A DNA stretch of 20,766 nucleotides. Source: Firmicutes bacterium UBA3936. GTDB lineage: Bacteria; Bacillota; Dethiobacteria; Dethiobacterales; Dethiobacteraceae. A model generated the notes under the pieces. That model saw nothing but the letters and a program-made list of their open reading frames with translations, was not told the origin of the DNA and made no database searches. Shown piece by piece: positions 1 to 7,110 of this stretch (its first letter is position 1; every line of letters begins with the position of its first letter). A program made the position numbers and the translations under genes. The stretch lies in assembly GCA_002385745.1 (NCBI GenBank), contig DGEC01000053.1, positions 1 to 20,766 on the forward strand, given 5' to 3'.

Positions 1-1
1 C

Positions 2-157
2 ATCGAATTAAAACAATTTGTTCATGAAGAGATGAAACGCATCCGGCAAAAAAGATTAAGAGGCAAAGAGTATCGGAATAATGTGCCGCTTTTCAGAGGT
101 GGAAGCAGCCATACCCGGTTTGCATTAAAAGAGCTAAATAAACGTAGTGTTGTTTGA
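2..157 (+). CDS. 3' end of an unrecognised basic protein (partial)
   Basis: An open frame runs from the window edge to a TGA at 155-157 and gives 51 residues; the start lies outside the window. The tail is rich in Lys and Arg (EMKRIRQKRLRGKEYR early on, ending HTRFALKELNKRSVV). I do not recognise the family. A basic C-terminus followed within 40 bp by a TG...CA-type inverted-repeat-like end (181-197) would fit the last part of a DDE transposase, but this is inference from context only. It is not the usual clostridial neighbour upstream of priA (coaBC). The frame could also be chance readthrough, although 51 codons ending close to a gap make a real gene end more likely. Confidence 0.5.
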   Translation: MELKQFVHEEMKRIRQKRLRGKEYRNNVPLFRGGSSHTRFALKELNKRSVV

Positions 158-180
158 GTGGTGTGAGGTTCGCATTAAAA

Positions 181-197
181 CCTAAAGTGTCTTGACA
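181..197. repeat. Candidate right end of an insertion element
   Basis: The sequence cctaaagtgtcttgaca lies 23 bp after the stop of the partial gene. Read on the other strand it is TGTCAAGACACTTTAGG, beginning TG as many IS terminal repeats do. It contains the perfect inverted repeat AGTGTC-TT-GACACT (186-199). Its last six bases, TTGACA (192-197), form an outward-facing -35 box toward priA, although only a poor -10 (ATTACT, 214-219, 16-bp spacing) follows. The matching left end would be outside the window, so this cannot be confirmed. An alternative reading is a small operator or hairpin in the priA upstream region. From 198 to 264 I see only a 5-bp inverted repeat, GCAAG/CTTGC (207-222). Confidence 0.25.
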
Positions 198-274
198 CTA
201 TCGCTTGCAAGAAATTACTTGCTTAATACCGGGGGTTGTTAAATAATAGTAATAAACCGTTAACGGAGGATTAA

Positions 275-2470
275 GTGGCCAAGTTTGCAGAAATAATTGT
301 TAAAATTCATAATTTGCCGGACGACCGATCCTTTACATACCGTATTCCCGAAGGTATGAAGGTATCCGTCGGCAGCTCCGTCATAGTACCTTTTGGCAAG
401 CGGCGCGTGACAGGATATTGTATAGCTCTTACCAATCATGTGCCGCCTGAAGCAAGAACGGGACTAAAAGAGATAGAAGCCCTGTCCTGCGAGCTGCCTC
501 TTTTAACGCCGGAATTAATCAGGCTTGCAGAATGGGGTGCAGGCCGTTTTCTCTGTTCCCGGATAGATCTCCTAGCAGCAATGGTGCCGCCGGCAGGACG
601 CAAAACAGGTACACACCGGGCTAAACTGCTGAAAGAAGCAAGGATTACAGCGGCAGGCAGGGAAGCACTGCCCAGGGGTAAAAAGCAAAAGCTTGCTTTG
701 GACATATTGCGTCAAACAGGTTCTTTAACCTTGTCCCAGCTTGCCGGGTACGGAATCAGCCCGGCAACTGTCTACAGCCTGGAAAAGAAAGGATGGCTGT
801 TGCTGGAAGAAAAAGAAAGCAGGCGCAACCCTCTTGTCAACCTCAAAAGAGAACCGGTTGCTGCACCGCAGTTGACACCTTCCCAAAAACAGGTTCTTGA
901 GGAAATTAACAAAGACAGAAAACAGGCCAAAACCTTTCTTTTGCACGGTGTAACAGGCAGCGGCAAAACGGAGGTTTACATGCAGGCTATTGCCAAACGC
1001 CTGCAGAAAGGTTTGGCCAGTATTGTCCTGGTGCCGGAAATATCGCTGACACCACAAATAATGGAAAGTTTTTTTGCCCGCTTCGGTGACAGAATAGCCA
1101 TTTTGCACAGTAGGCTCTCAACCGGTGAGCGTTACGATGAATGGTGCCGGGTGGCAAGCGGGGAAGCTCTGGTTGTTATCGGCGCCCGTTCTGCAGTCTT
1201 TGCCCCGGTAAAAAGATTGGGATTAATAATTATTGATGAGGAGCATGAATCTACGTATAAACAGGAAGAAAACCCCCGTTATCATGCTCGTGATATTGCG
1301 CTGTGGAGGGCAGCGGAAAACGGCGCGGACGTCATTTTAGGCAGCGCTACTCCCTCTCTGGAAACTTATACGAAAGCGCTGCAGGGAGGGTATCAAATTC
1401 TTAAGCTGCCCAAGCGTATTGCGGACAAGCCGCTGCCGGCGGTGGAAATTGTGGATATGCGGCAGGAAATGAAAAGCGGCAACAGGAGTGTTTTCAGTCG
1501 TACATTAAGCAAAGCCCTTTGGGAAACACTGCAGGCAGGGAAACAGGCTATGTTGTTTCTGAACCGGCGGGGCTATGCAACATTTGTCCTTTGCAGGGAA
1601 TGCGGGCATGTCATGCGCTGCCCCGACTGCAACGTAGCTTTGAAATTTCACAATACCACAGGCAATTTGTGTTGCCATTACTGCGAGTATCAGGAACCCT
1701 ACCCAAAAACCTGCCCCGCCTGCGGGGGAATATATATCAGATATTTCGGCGCCGGAACGCAAAAAGTGGAAAAAGAATTATTGCGCCTTTTTCCTGCTAT
1801 TAAGGTGCTGCGCATGGACGCTGACACAACCACCCGCAAAGGACAGCACCAAAAAATACTTGAAAGTTTTAGGAAGGGAAAGGCTGATGTCCTGGTTGGC
1901 ACGCAGATGATTGCCAAAGGCCATGATTTTGCCAATGTCACACTTGTCGGGGTGATAACGGCGGATACGGCGCTTAATCTGCCTGATTTCCGCGCCGGTG
2001 AAAGGACTTTTCAAATGATAACCCAGGTTGCAGGACGGGCAGGCCGAGGCACCGATCCCGGACGCGTGATTGTCCAGACCTATAATCCGGATCACTATGC
2101 GGTGCTTGCGGCAAAAAACAATGATTACGAAGCATTTTATCAAGAAGAATGCGAAAGAAGGCGTCAACTGGGTTATCCTCCCTTTGGCACCCTGGTTCGT
2201 CTGCTGCTCAGTGGTACAGAGGAAAAAACTGTCATTAAAACCAGTTATGAACTGGCTGCTTTGCTGGGCGGGGAAAGCAAGCTGGCGGGGCCTTCTCCCT
2301 GCCCGCTGGAAAAAGTGCGGGGACGCTATCGCTGGCAAATTGTAGTGCTGGATAATGACCTGTCACCGCTGCTCTTGAGGATAAAAAAAGCAGTCAATTT
2401 ATTCGACAGTTCTTCAGTTTCCTCCGGAGTACGCCTGTCTATAGACGTTGAGCCGCAAAGTCTACTATAA
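275..2470 (+). CDS. priA: Primosomal protein N' (replication restart helicase PriA)
   Basis: PriA is a 3'-5' superfamily 2 DNA helicase that recognises stalled or collapsed forks and reloads the replisome. The 731-residue product has the usual length and layout: an N-terminal 3'-end-binding and winged-helix part (about 1-200), Walker A GVTGSGKT (225-232), the DEEH box (321-324), SATPSLET (357-364), a zinc-binding insertion with Cys 440, 443, 449, 452, 466/467, 470, 480 and 483, and a helicase C domain ending with QVAGRAGRG. The start is GTG at 275, with GGAGG at 265-269 placed correctly; the N-terminus AKFAEIIV matches the start of the family. It opens the housekeeping run and is followed by def after 43 bp, the usual Bacillota order. 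No truncation or missing motif is seen. Confidence 0.97.
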   Translation: MAKFAEIIVKIHNLPDDRSFTYRIPEGMKVSVGSSVIVPFGKRRVTGYCIALTNHVPPEARTGLKEIEALSCELPLLTPELIRLAEWGAGRFLCSRIDLLAAMVPPAGRKTGTHRAKLLKEARITAAGREALPRGKKQKLALDILRQTGSLTLSQLAGYGISPATVYSLEKKGWLLLEEKESRRNPLVNLKREPVAAPQLTPSQKQVLEEINKDRKQAKTFLLHGVTGSGKTEVYMQAIAKRLQKGLASIVLVPEISLTPQIMESFFARFGDRIAILHSRLSTGERYDEWCRVASGEALVVIGARSAVFAPVKRLGLIIIDEEHESTYKQEENPRYHARDIALWRAAENGADVILGSATPSLETYTKALQGGYQILKLPKRIADKPLPAVEIVDMRQEMKSGNRSVFSRTLSKALWETLQAGKQAMLFLNRRGYATFVLCRECGHVMRCPDCNVALKFHNTTGNLCCHYCEYQEPYPKTCPACGGIYIRYFGAGTQKVEKELLRLFPAIKVLRMDADTTTRKGQHQKILESFRKGKADVLVGTQMIAKGHDFANVTLVGVITADTALNLPDFRAGERTFQMITQVAGRAGRGTDPGRVIVQTYNPDHYAVLAAKNNDYEAFYQEECERRRQLGYPPFGTLVRLLLSGTEEKTVIKTSYELAALLGGESKLAGPSPCPLEKVRGRYRWQIVVLDNDLSPLLLRIKKAVNLFDSSSVSSGVRLSIDVEPQSLL

Positions 2471-2471
2471 T
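2442..2471 (+). promoter_or_regulatory. Possible sigma-A promoter for def-fmt
   Basis: A perfect -10 box TATAAT (2466-2471) overlaps the stop of priA and lies 43 bp before the def start. The best -35 is TAGACG (2442-2447), four of six matches, with 18-bp spacing. It could supply extra transcription of def and downstream genes independent of priA. The region is AT-rich at a gene end, so a chance match is possible. Confidence 0.35.
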
Positions 2472-2513
2472 ATAAATAAGAAACTAACTGACGCTACACG
2501 GAGGTAAGAAGCA

Positions 2514-2984
2514 ATGGCCATTCGCCTGATCCGGCTGCAGGGTGATCAAATTCTGCGGGAAAAAGCAAAAAGAGTTGAGAAGATCACTCCGCAGATAATC
2601 GCTCTTCTTAATGATATGGCAGACACAATGTATGATGCAAAAGGCCTCGGACTTGCTGCGCCCCAAGTGGGCATCAGCAAAAGACTTGTAGTCATTGATG
2701 CCGGGGATGAAAAAGGTCTGCTTAAGCTGATAAATCCCGAAATCATCAAAAGCAGCGGCAGTGTCACAGCAATTGAGGGCTGTCTGAGTATTCCCGGCGT
2801 GGCGGGGGAAGTTGAAAGGGCTGAAAATGTAACGGTCAGGGCACTGGCCCCGGATGGGAACACGGTGGAGTTTACCGCAAAAGGGTTGCTTGCCAGAGCC
2901 TGTCAACATGAAATTGACCATCTTGACGGCATTTTATTTGTAGACAGGGTGATTCGTTTTGTGGAACAGGAGGAATCCACTTGA
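2514..2984 (+). CDS. def: Peptide deformylase
   Basis: A cytosolic Fe2+ or Zn2+ hydrolase that removes the formyl group from the N-terminal fMet of nascent proteins. All three family motifs are present: GLGLAAPQVG (44-53), EGCLSI (88-93, metal ligand Cys90) and QHEIDHLDG (131-139, ligands His132 and His136, catalytic Glu133). At 156 residues it is a compact type 1 enzyme. The ATG start has GGAGG at 2500-2504. It overlaps fmt by four bases (TTGA), implying translational coupling between the enzyme that removes the formyl group and the one that adds it. This adjacency is the standard bacterial arrangement. Confidence 0.97.
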   Translation: MAIRLIRLQGDQILREKAKRVEKITPQIIALLNDMADTMYDAKGLGLAAPQVGISKRLVVIDAGDEKGLLKLINPEIIKSSGSVTAIEGCLSIPGVAGEVERAENVTVRALAPDGNTVEFTAKGLLARACQHEIDHLDGILFVDRVIRFVEQEEST

Positions 2985-3913
2985 AAGATACAAAGGTAAT
3001 ATTTATGGGCACACCTGAATTTTCCTTGCCGACATTGCAGGCATTGCACCGGGCATTTACTGTCATTCTTGTTGTAACACAGCCGGACAGGCCTTCGGGA
3101 CGCGGGCTGCAGCTGACGCCGCCACCTGTGAAAATTAAAGCGGAAGAACTGGGCTTGCCGGTACTGCAGCCAAAAACCATGAGAGATTCTGCCATTATTG
3201 AAAAGCTGCGGGAGGCGGCGCCTGATTACATTATAACGGCAGCCTACGGATGTTTGCTGCCGCCCGCCGTTTTAAGCATTCCGAAAAAAAAGCCTCTTAA
3301 CATTCATGCTTCGCTGCTGCCTAAATACCGGGGAGCGGCGCCGATCCAGCATGCTGTGATGAACGGGGAGAAGAAGACCGGTGTGACTGTTATTGAAATG
3401 GACGAGGGCATGGATACCGGTGACATTATACTTCAGGAAGCTATCACTGTAGGTGAAGATGAAACGGCCGGGAGCGTCCATGACAGATTGTCCGTTCTTG
3501 GAGCGGGCCTGATTGTCAGAGCAGTAGAGCTTATTAACAGCGATAAATGTAAAAAAATCAAGCAGCAGGAATTTATGGCTACTTATGCCCCGCCTATTTC
3601 AAAGGCCGAAACTAAAATTGACTGGTCTGCCCCGGCAAAAAAGATACATGACCAAGTTAGAGGACTGATCCCTTACCCGGGAGCATATACTATACTTAAC
3701 GGAAAACGTGTAAAAATATTGGGAGGCAGACCGCATACAGGCGGCGGGAGTCCCTTTGGAACGGTTTTAAAGGCAGACAATGCGGGTATAGTTGTAGCAG
3801 CGGGTGACGGCACTTACAGGATAGAAACATTACAGGCTGCCGGCAAAAGAATTATGACTGTCCGGGAATATCTTTGCGGGAATCCCATACAACCGGGGAC
3901 AATCTGCAGCTAG
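2981..3913 (+). CDS. fmt: Methionyl-tRNA formyltransferase
   Basis: Transfers the formyl group from 10-formyltetrahydrofolate to Met-tRNA(fMet) for translation initiation. The 310-residue protein begins with the Rossmann motif VIFMGTPEF and has the formyl-folate site with the catalytic set Asn107, His109 and Asp145 (NIHASLLPKYRG and MDTGD). The C-terminal OB-like tRNA-binding domain follows from about residue 205. The start is TTG at 2981, chosen because AGGAGGA lies at 2969-2974 and the protein aligns from its first strand; the TTGA overlap with the def stop fits coupling. Length and motifs are normal. Confidence 0.96.
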   Translation: MKDTKVIFMGTPEFSLPTLQALHRAFTVILVVTQPDRPSGRGLQLTPPPVKIKAEELGLPVLQPKTMRDSAIIEKLREAAPDYIITAAYGCLLPPAVLSIPKKKPLNIHASLLPKYRGAAPIQHAVMNGEKKTGVTVIEMDEGMDTGDIILQEAITVGEDETAGSVHDRLSVLGAGLIVRAVELINSDKCKKIKQQEFMATYAPPISKAETKIDWSAPAKKIHDQVRGLIPYPGAYTILNGKRVKILGGRPHTGGGSPFGTVLKADNAGIVVAAGDGTYRIETLQAAGKRIMTVREYLCGNPIQPGTICS

Positions 3914-3942
3914 ACACGGAAATGAGATGAGAGGGTGAACCT

Positions 3943-4722
3943 ATGATTAAAAAGAGGCTGTTTTTAGGGCTGTCTGCCATTAGCATGCTTCTCCTGGCGG
4001 CAGGTGCTGTTTATATCTGGTTGACTTTTTTTGACCGGGAGGCTTTGGTCCTCCGTTATATAACGGCGATTTTGGTATTCTTGGCCGTTGTTATTCTGAC
4101 CATTGTTTTTCTGGGTTTCGCATTAATAATACTCTCACTTTTGTCGGATAAAGATGTTTCCGTTTTTTCCAAACCGGTAAATTTCGCCTTTTCCCTGCTA
4201 TATCCCGTTGTTATCTGGATTGGTAAAATATTTCAAATAACTCAGGATAAAATCCAGCGCTCATTTGTAGAGGTAAACAACCAGCTAATTCGTACAAAGA
4301 AGATGAAAATTCTACCGCATAAACTGCTCCTCCTTTTGCCCCATTGCCTGCAGGTAGCGGATTGCGGGCGCCGGATAACGGCTGATACAGCAAACTGTAT
4401 CCGCTGCGGCCGCTGCCCCGTGGGAAAGATCCTGGACCTGTGCGATCGCTACTGTATCCATGTCCGGATTGCCACCGGAGGCACGGTAGCGCGTTCAGCA
4501 GTAAAAAAACTACAGCCACAGGCAATAGTGGCTGTTGCCTGCGAGCGTGACCTGACAAGCGGAATTCTTGATTGCATACCCCTGCCGGTACTGGGGGTGC
4601 TAAATGAGCGACCGAATGGTCCTTGTTTTAACACCAGTGTCAACATTAACGCTGTGGAAAAAGCTTTATTGTACTTTTTGGAAGGGGGTGAAAAAAATGT
4701 TGCCTCTGGGGTTTCTGCCTGA
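3943..4722 (+). CDS. DUF116 family membrane protein with Cys cluster
   Basis: This is a DUF116 protein (259 residues), a family with no established function. Two hydrophobic segments lie near the N-terminus (about 5-28 and 38-67), followed by a soluble domain. That domain has ten cysteines, including CIRCGRC (152-158), Cys167, Cys171, Cys200 (ACERD), Cys211 and Cys228 (NGPCFNT), with the conserved core RIATGGTVARS and VAVACERDLTSGI. The CxxCxxC spacing and other cysteines suggest a metal or iron-sulfur site, which is inference. Its ATG follows GAGAGGGTGA. The 3' end overlaps the metallopeptidase gene by 26 bp, so the two are probably co-translated. The same pair sits between fmt and rsmB in several clostridial lineages, suggesting a shared role at the membrane. 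Confidence 0.9.
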   Translation: MIKKRLFLGLSAISMLLLAAGAVYIWLTFFDREALVLRYITAILVFLAVVILTIVFLGFALIILSLLSDKDVSVFSKPVNFAFSLLYPVVIWIGKIFQITQDKIQRSFVEVNNQLIRTKKMKILPHKLLLLLPHCLQVADCGRRITADTANCIRCGRCPVGKILDLCDRYCIHVRIATGGTVARSAVKKLQPQAIVAVACERDLTSGILDCIPLPVLGVLNERPNGPCFNTSVNINAVEKALLYFLEGGEKNVASGVSA

Positions 4723-5398
4723 TTATACCTATATTTTAATCCTACCGGCTTTGATTTTTGCCCTGTGGACTCAGGCACACGTCCAGGGGGCTTTTAGCAA
4801 GTATTCACGTATCAGAGTCCGTTCCGGCCTTACAGGGGCTCAGGTGGCACGCAGGCTTCTGGACGAGGCCGGGTTGTACAATATTCCGGTGGAACAGAGC
4901 GGCGGACGCCTTTCCGATCATTTTGACCCCAGGAAGAAAGTTATCAGACTTTCGCCGGGAGTCTACGGCAGTTCATCTCTTGCCGCTCTGGGCATTGCCG
5001 CCCATGAAACAGGCCATGCCATCCAGCATGCTGAAGGCTATTTCCCTCTGGCCTTCCGCAACAATCTTTTCCCGCTGGCAAATATCGGTTCCCAACTGGC
5101 TATACCGCTTTTCATCATCGGACTGCTTTTTGCTTCAGGCCCGTTGAAAAGTCTTATGGACATCGGTATCCTGCTTTTTGCATTTGCCGTTATATTCCAG
5201 CTTGTGACGCTGCCCGTGGAATTTAATGCTTCCGCCCGGGCAGTTGCCCTGCTGGAAAACGGCGGATATCTTACACGTCAGGAAACAGGTCCTGTAAAAA
5301 GAGTATTAAGCGCTGCTGCTATGACTTATATTGCAGCGGCGGCAGTAGCAATAACTCAGCTTTTGCGCCTTGTAATCCTGCGTAACCGGAGAGACTGA
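4697..5398 (+). CDS. Membrane zinc metallopeptidase (YugP-like)
   Basis: A 233-residue member of the neutral zinc metallopeptidase family that includes Bacillus YugP. The zinc motif HETGH is at 103-107 (in AAHETGHAIQH). An N-terminal membrane segment is at about 9-25, and further hydrophobic segments lie at about 133-147, 153-172 and 206-227, placing the active site next to the membrane. The conserved LPVEF segment follows (172-176), with Asn177 where I expect Asp in relatives. Substrates are not known. The start chosen is ATG 4697, preceded by AGGGGGTG (4682-4689). A longer in-frame start at 4604 would lie deep inside the DUF116 gene and is less likely. It overlaps DUF116 by 26 bp and ends 2 bp before rsmB. 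Confidence 0.9.
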   Translation: MLPLGFLPDYTYILILPALIFALWTQAHVQGAFSKYSRIRVRSGLTGAQVARRLLDEAGLYNIPVEQSGGRLSDHFDPRKKVIRLSPGVYGSSSLAALGIAAHETGHAIQHAEGYFPLAFRNNLFPLANIGSQLAIPLFIIGLLFASGPLKSLMDIGILLFAFAVIFQLVTLPVEFNASARAVALLENGGYLTRQETGPVKRVLSAAAMTYIAAAAVAITQLLRLVILRNRRD

Positions 5399-5400
5399 AC

Positions 5401-6762
5401 ATGAAATATAAAAAGAAGAAAACTGATGCCCGTCGATTCAGTCTCCTTGTCTTGCAAAAAGTGGAAGAAGAGGGGGCTTATCTTAATCTTGCTCTCGCAA
5501 ATTTAATAAAGGAATATGAGCTGGATGACAGGGAGAGAAGACTGGCGACAGAAATAACCTACGGTGTTATTACCCATAAACTGGCTTTAAAATGCCTGAT
5601 AGAAAAAATCACAGGCCGGCCGGCAGAAAAGCTGGACCGGCCCGTTTTGCTTGTTTTGTATATTGGTTTTTACCAGCTTTTTTATTTGGAGCGCATACCT
5701 GAATGGGTTGTTGTAAATACAACGGTAGAGCTGATTAAAAAAACAAAAAAGCGTGCTCTGGCGCCCTTTGTAAACGGTGTTATGCGGGCTGCTCTCCGCC
5801 GGAAGGGGAAAATGGATCCGGCCGGCTCCGGTGCCGGTAAAGTCCGTTATTTATCCTGCCGGTATTCGCATCCCGAGTGGATGGTCAGGCGCTGGCTGAA
5901 AAGGTACGGAAGTGAGGAAACAGAGAAGCTGCTGGCCGCAAATAATATGAAATCAACGGTTGCCGCCAGGGTAAATACCCTGCGTCTAAGCAGAAGGGAA
6001 CTTGTAGCATTATTGGCTAAGGAAAACATTAAGGCCTCGGAAAGCGATATTGTCCCTGAAGGAATTCTTTTGGAATCGGCTGCCGGCATAACCTCTCTGG
6101 GTGCATACCGGCAGGGAATGCTGCAGCTGCAGGGCGAGAGCGCAATGCTGGTTTCCAGAGTCCTCGATCCTGTCCCGGGAAGCCGTGTCCTTGATGTTTG
6201 CAGCGCACCGGGTGGAAAAACGGCACACATGGCTGCTCTGATGTCGGATCAAGGTGAAATAATAGCCCTGGATATCCATGAGCACAGGTTAAATCTGGTT
6301 CAGGCCAATGCCAAACGACTTGGCATCGGCATTATCAAAACAAAGCTTTGGGACGGAAGGAAGCCCTTGCCGGGCAGGCTTGGCTTTTTTGATTATATTT
6401 TGCTGGATGTTCCCTGTTCCGGCCTGGGTGTAATAAGGAAAAGGCCTGACATAAAATGGCGCCGCAAGGAAGAGGATATTGCAAAGCTGGCGTCTGACCA
6501 GTTAAAACTACTTTGCAATGCCGCAGCCGTACTGCAAACAAAAGGGGTTTTGGTTTACAGCGCCTGCACCAATGAACCGGAAGAAACTGAAATGGTTATT
6601 TCTGCCTTCCTGGAAAAAAACCGGGATTTTTGTGCAGTCAGTTTTGCCGAATACCTGCCGGAAAAATGGAGAGGTGAAAAGTTTGGGCTCGGCCTGCAGC
6701 TGACGGTTCATCGTCATGGCGTAGAAGGTTTTTATATTTCCAAACTTATTAAAAACGGTTAA
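5401..6762 (+). CDS. rsmB: 16S rRNA (cytosine-967-C5) methyltransferase
   Basis: An S-adenosylmethionine-dependent m5C methyltransferase of the RsmB/NOL1/NOP2/Sun family that modifies C967 of 16S rRNA. The 453-residue protein has an N-terminal NusB-like RNA-binding domain (about 10-135) and a C-terminal methyltransferase domain. That domain has the SAM loop DVCSAPGGKT (265-274) and both expected cysteines: Cys339 in DVPCSG and the catalytic Cys389 in YSACTNEPEE. The second motif reads SACT where STCT or ATCS is usual, a mild change that keeps the cysteine. ATG 5401 follows GGAGAG at 5388-5393 and lies 2 bp after the preceding stop. In most Bacillota rlmN comes next; here it does not. Confidence 0.96.
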   Translation: MKYKKKKTDARRFSLLVLQKVEEEGAYLNLALANLIKEYELDDRERRLATEITYGVITHKLALKCLIEKITGRPAEKLDRPVLLVLYIGFYQLFYLERIPEWVVVNTTVELIKKTKKRALAPFVNGVMRAALRRKGKMDPAGSGAGKVRYLSCRYSHPEWMVRRWLKRYGSEETEKLLAANNMKSTVAARVNTLRLSRRELVALLAKENIKASESDIVPEGILLESAAGITSLGAYRQGMLQLQGESAMLVSRVLDPVPGSRVLDVCSAPGGKTAHMAALMSDQGEIIALDIHEHRLNLVQANAKRLGIGIIKTKLWDGRKPLPGRLGFFDYILLDVPCSGLGVIRKRPDIKWRRKEEDIAKLASDQLKLLCNAAAVLQTKGVLVYSACTNEPEETEMVISAFLEKNRDFCAVSFAEYLPEKWRGEKFGLGLQLTVHRHGVEGFYISKLIKNG

Positions 6763-6793
6763 TTTAAGGCAGGCTTATTTATTGCGTTTTTAA
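6749..6793 (+). terminator. Weak terminator-like hairpin after rsmB
   Basis: TTAAAAACG (6749-6757) and CGTTTTTAA (6785-6793) are perfect 9-base complements flanking a 27-base loop that overlaps the rsmB stop. Within the loop TAAG/CTTA can also pair. The stem is AT-rich with a large loop and no clean U-tract, so termination may be partial or the match accidental. Confidence 0.25.
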
Positions 6794-6810
6794 GTCTGTT
6801 TTGGTATACT
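6782..6810 (+). promoter_or_regulatory. Candidate sigma-A promoter upstream of prpC (distal)
   Basis: TTGCGT (6782-6787), a 17-bp spacer and TATACT (6805-6810), preceded by the extended -10 dinucleotide TG (TGGTATACT). The -35 is weak (three of six) but the spacing is ideal. It would make a leader of nearly 300 nt for prpC-prkC-rsgA-rpe. Confidence 0.4.
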
Positions 6811-6857
6811 TGCGGCAAATGTTAGTTGTTTTTTTCCCGTAATTAGGTAAGGATTTA

Positions 6858-6866
6858 TGATATAAT
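6858..6866 (+). promoter_or_regulatory. Extended -10 promoter upstream of prpC (proximal)
   Basis: TGATATAAT (6858-6866) is a perfect extended -10 element (TGnTATAAT). No good -35 lies at 16-18 bp, which extended -10 promoters can tolerate. Initiation near 6873 would leave a 5' leader of about 240 nt before prpC, including the inverted repeat at 6996-7077. Confidence 0.45.
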
Positions 6867-6965
6867 TATGAAGTAAGTTTCCGTAAGAACGGTTTTCCTA
6901 AACTTCCGCACCGGATTATGGTTTGCGACAAGATGGAATCCTGTGATTTAGATATATATAAATGA

Positions 6966-7083
6966 CTGCCCTGTCAGACCGGATCATGGCCAAAAAGCTG
7001 CCTGGCAGGTATTGTCATCCGTTTTGCTGTCAAAAGAGCCGCTGCCGGAAGGGAAGTGCAGCAACCTGCAGGCAGCTCACAAA
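6966..7083 (+). pseudogene. Possible decayed 3' scrap of rlmN
   Basis: RlmN (23S rRNA/tRNA m2A methyltransferase) usually ends in a stretch like (S)xxRI...GIxVTxRxxxGxDIxAACGQLR and is normally encoded right after rsmB. In the right order here one can read SDRIMAKKLPG, then in a shifted frame GIVIRFAVKR, then AATCRQL, which is two base changes from AACGQL. No catalytic CxxxCxxC part remains. The reading needs frameshifts and was found by looking for it, so it is suggestive rather than established. The alternative is a non-coding structured leader. Confidence 0.2.
6996..7077 (+). repeat. Long imperfect inverted repeat in the prpC leader
   Basis: AGCTGCCTGGCAGGT (6996-7010) pairs with ACCTGCAGGCAGCT (7064-7077) over 14 bp with one bulged G. 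The 53-nt loop contains a second small hairpin, TTTTG-CTGT-CAAAA (7022-7035). If transcribed it would form a sizeable stem about 20 nt before the prpC ribosome binding site. There is no T-tract after it, so it is not a terminator. I recognise no riboswitch class. Confidence 0.45.
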
Positions 7084-7110
7084 CGGTAATTTCGGGGGGA
7101 ATAACAAGGG

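Larger units (their letters stand above)
6763..7110 (+). other. 348-bp gap in the usual rlmN position
   Basis: This gap separates rsmB from prpC. It contains two candidate promoters (6782-6810 and 6858-6866). A near-identical direct repeat, ACCGGATTATGG (6910-6921) and ACCGGATCATGG (6978-6989), follows, then a long imperfect inverted repeat (6996-7077). A 50-codon open frame (ATG 6962 to TGA 7112-7114) shares a GTGA overlap with the prpC start but has no ribosome binding site; its predicted product has seven cysteines. I consider it unlikely to be a gene, although the GTGA junction would fit translational coupling. Confidence 0.6.

Noticed and set aside
1778..2338. 186-codon antisense open frame within priA
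   Set aside because: It is a shadow of priA with no ribosome binding site or recognisable domain; the sense frame carries the conserved helicase motifs.
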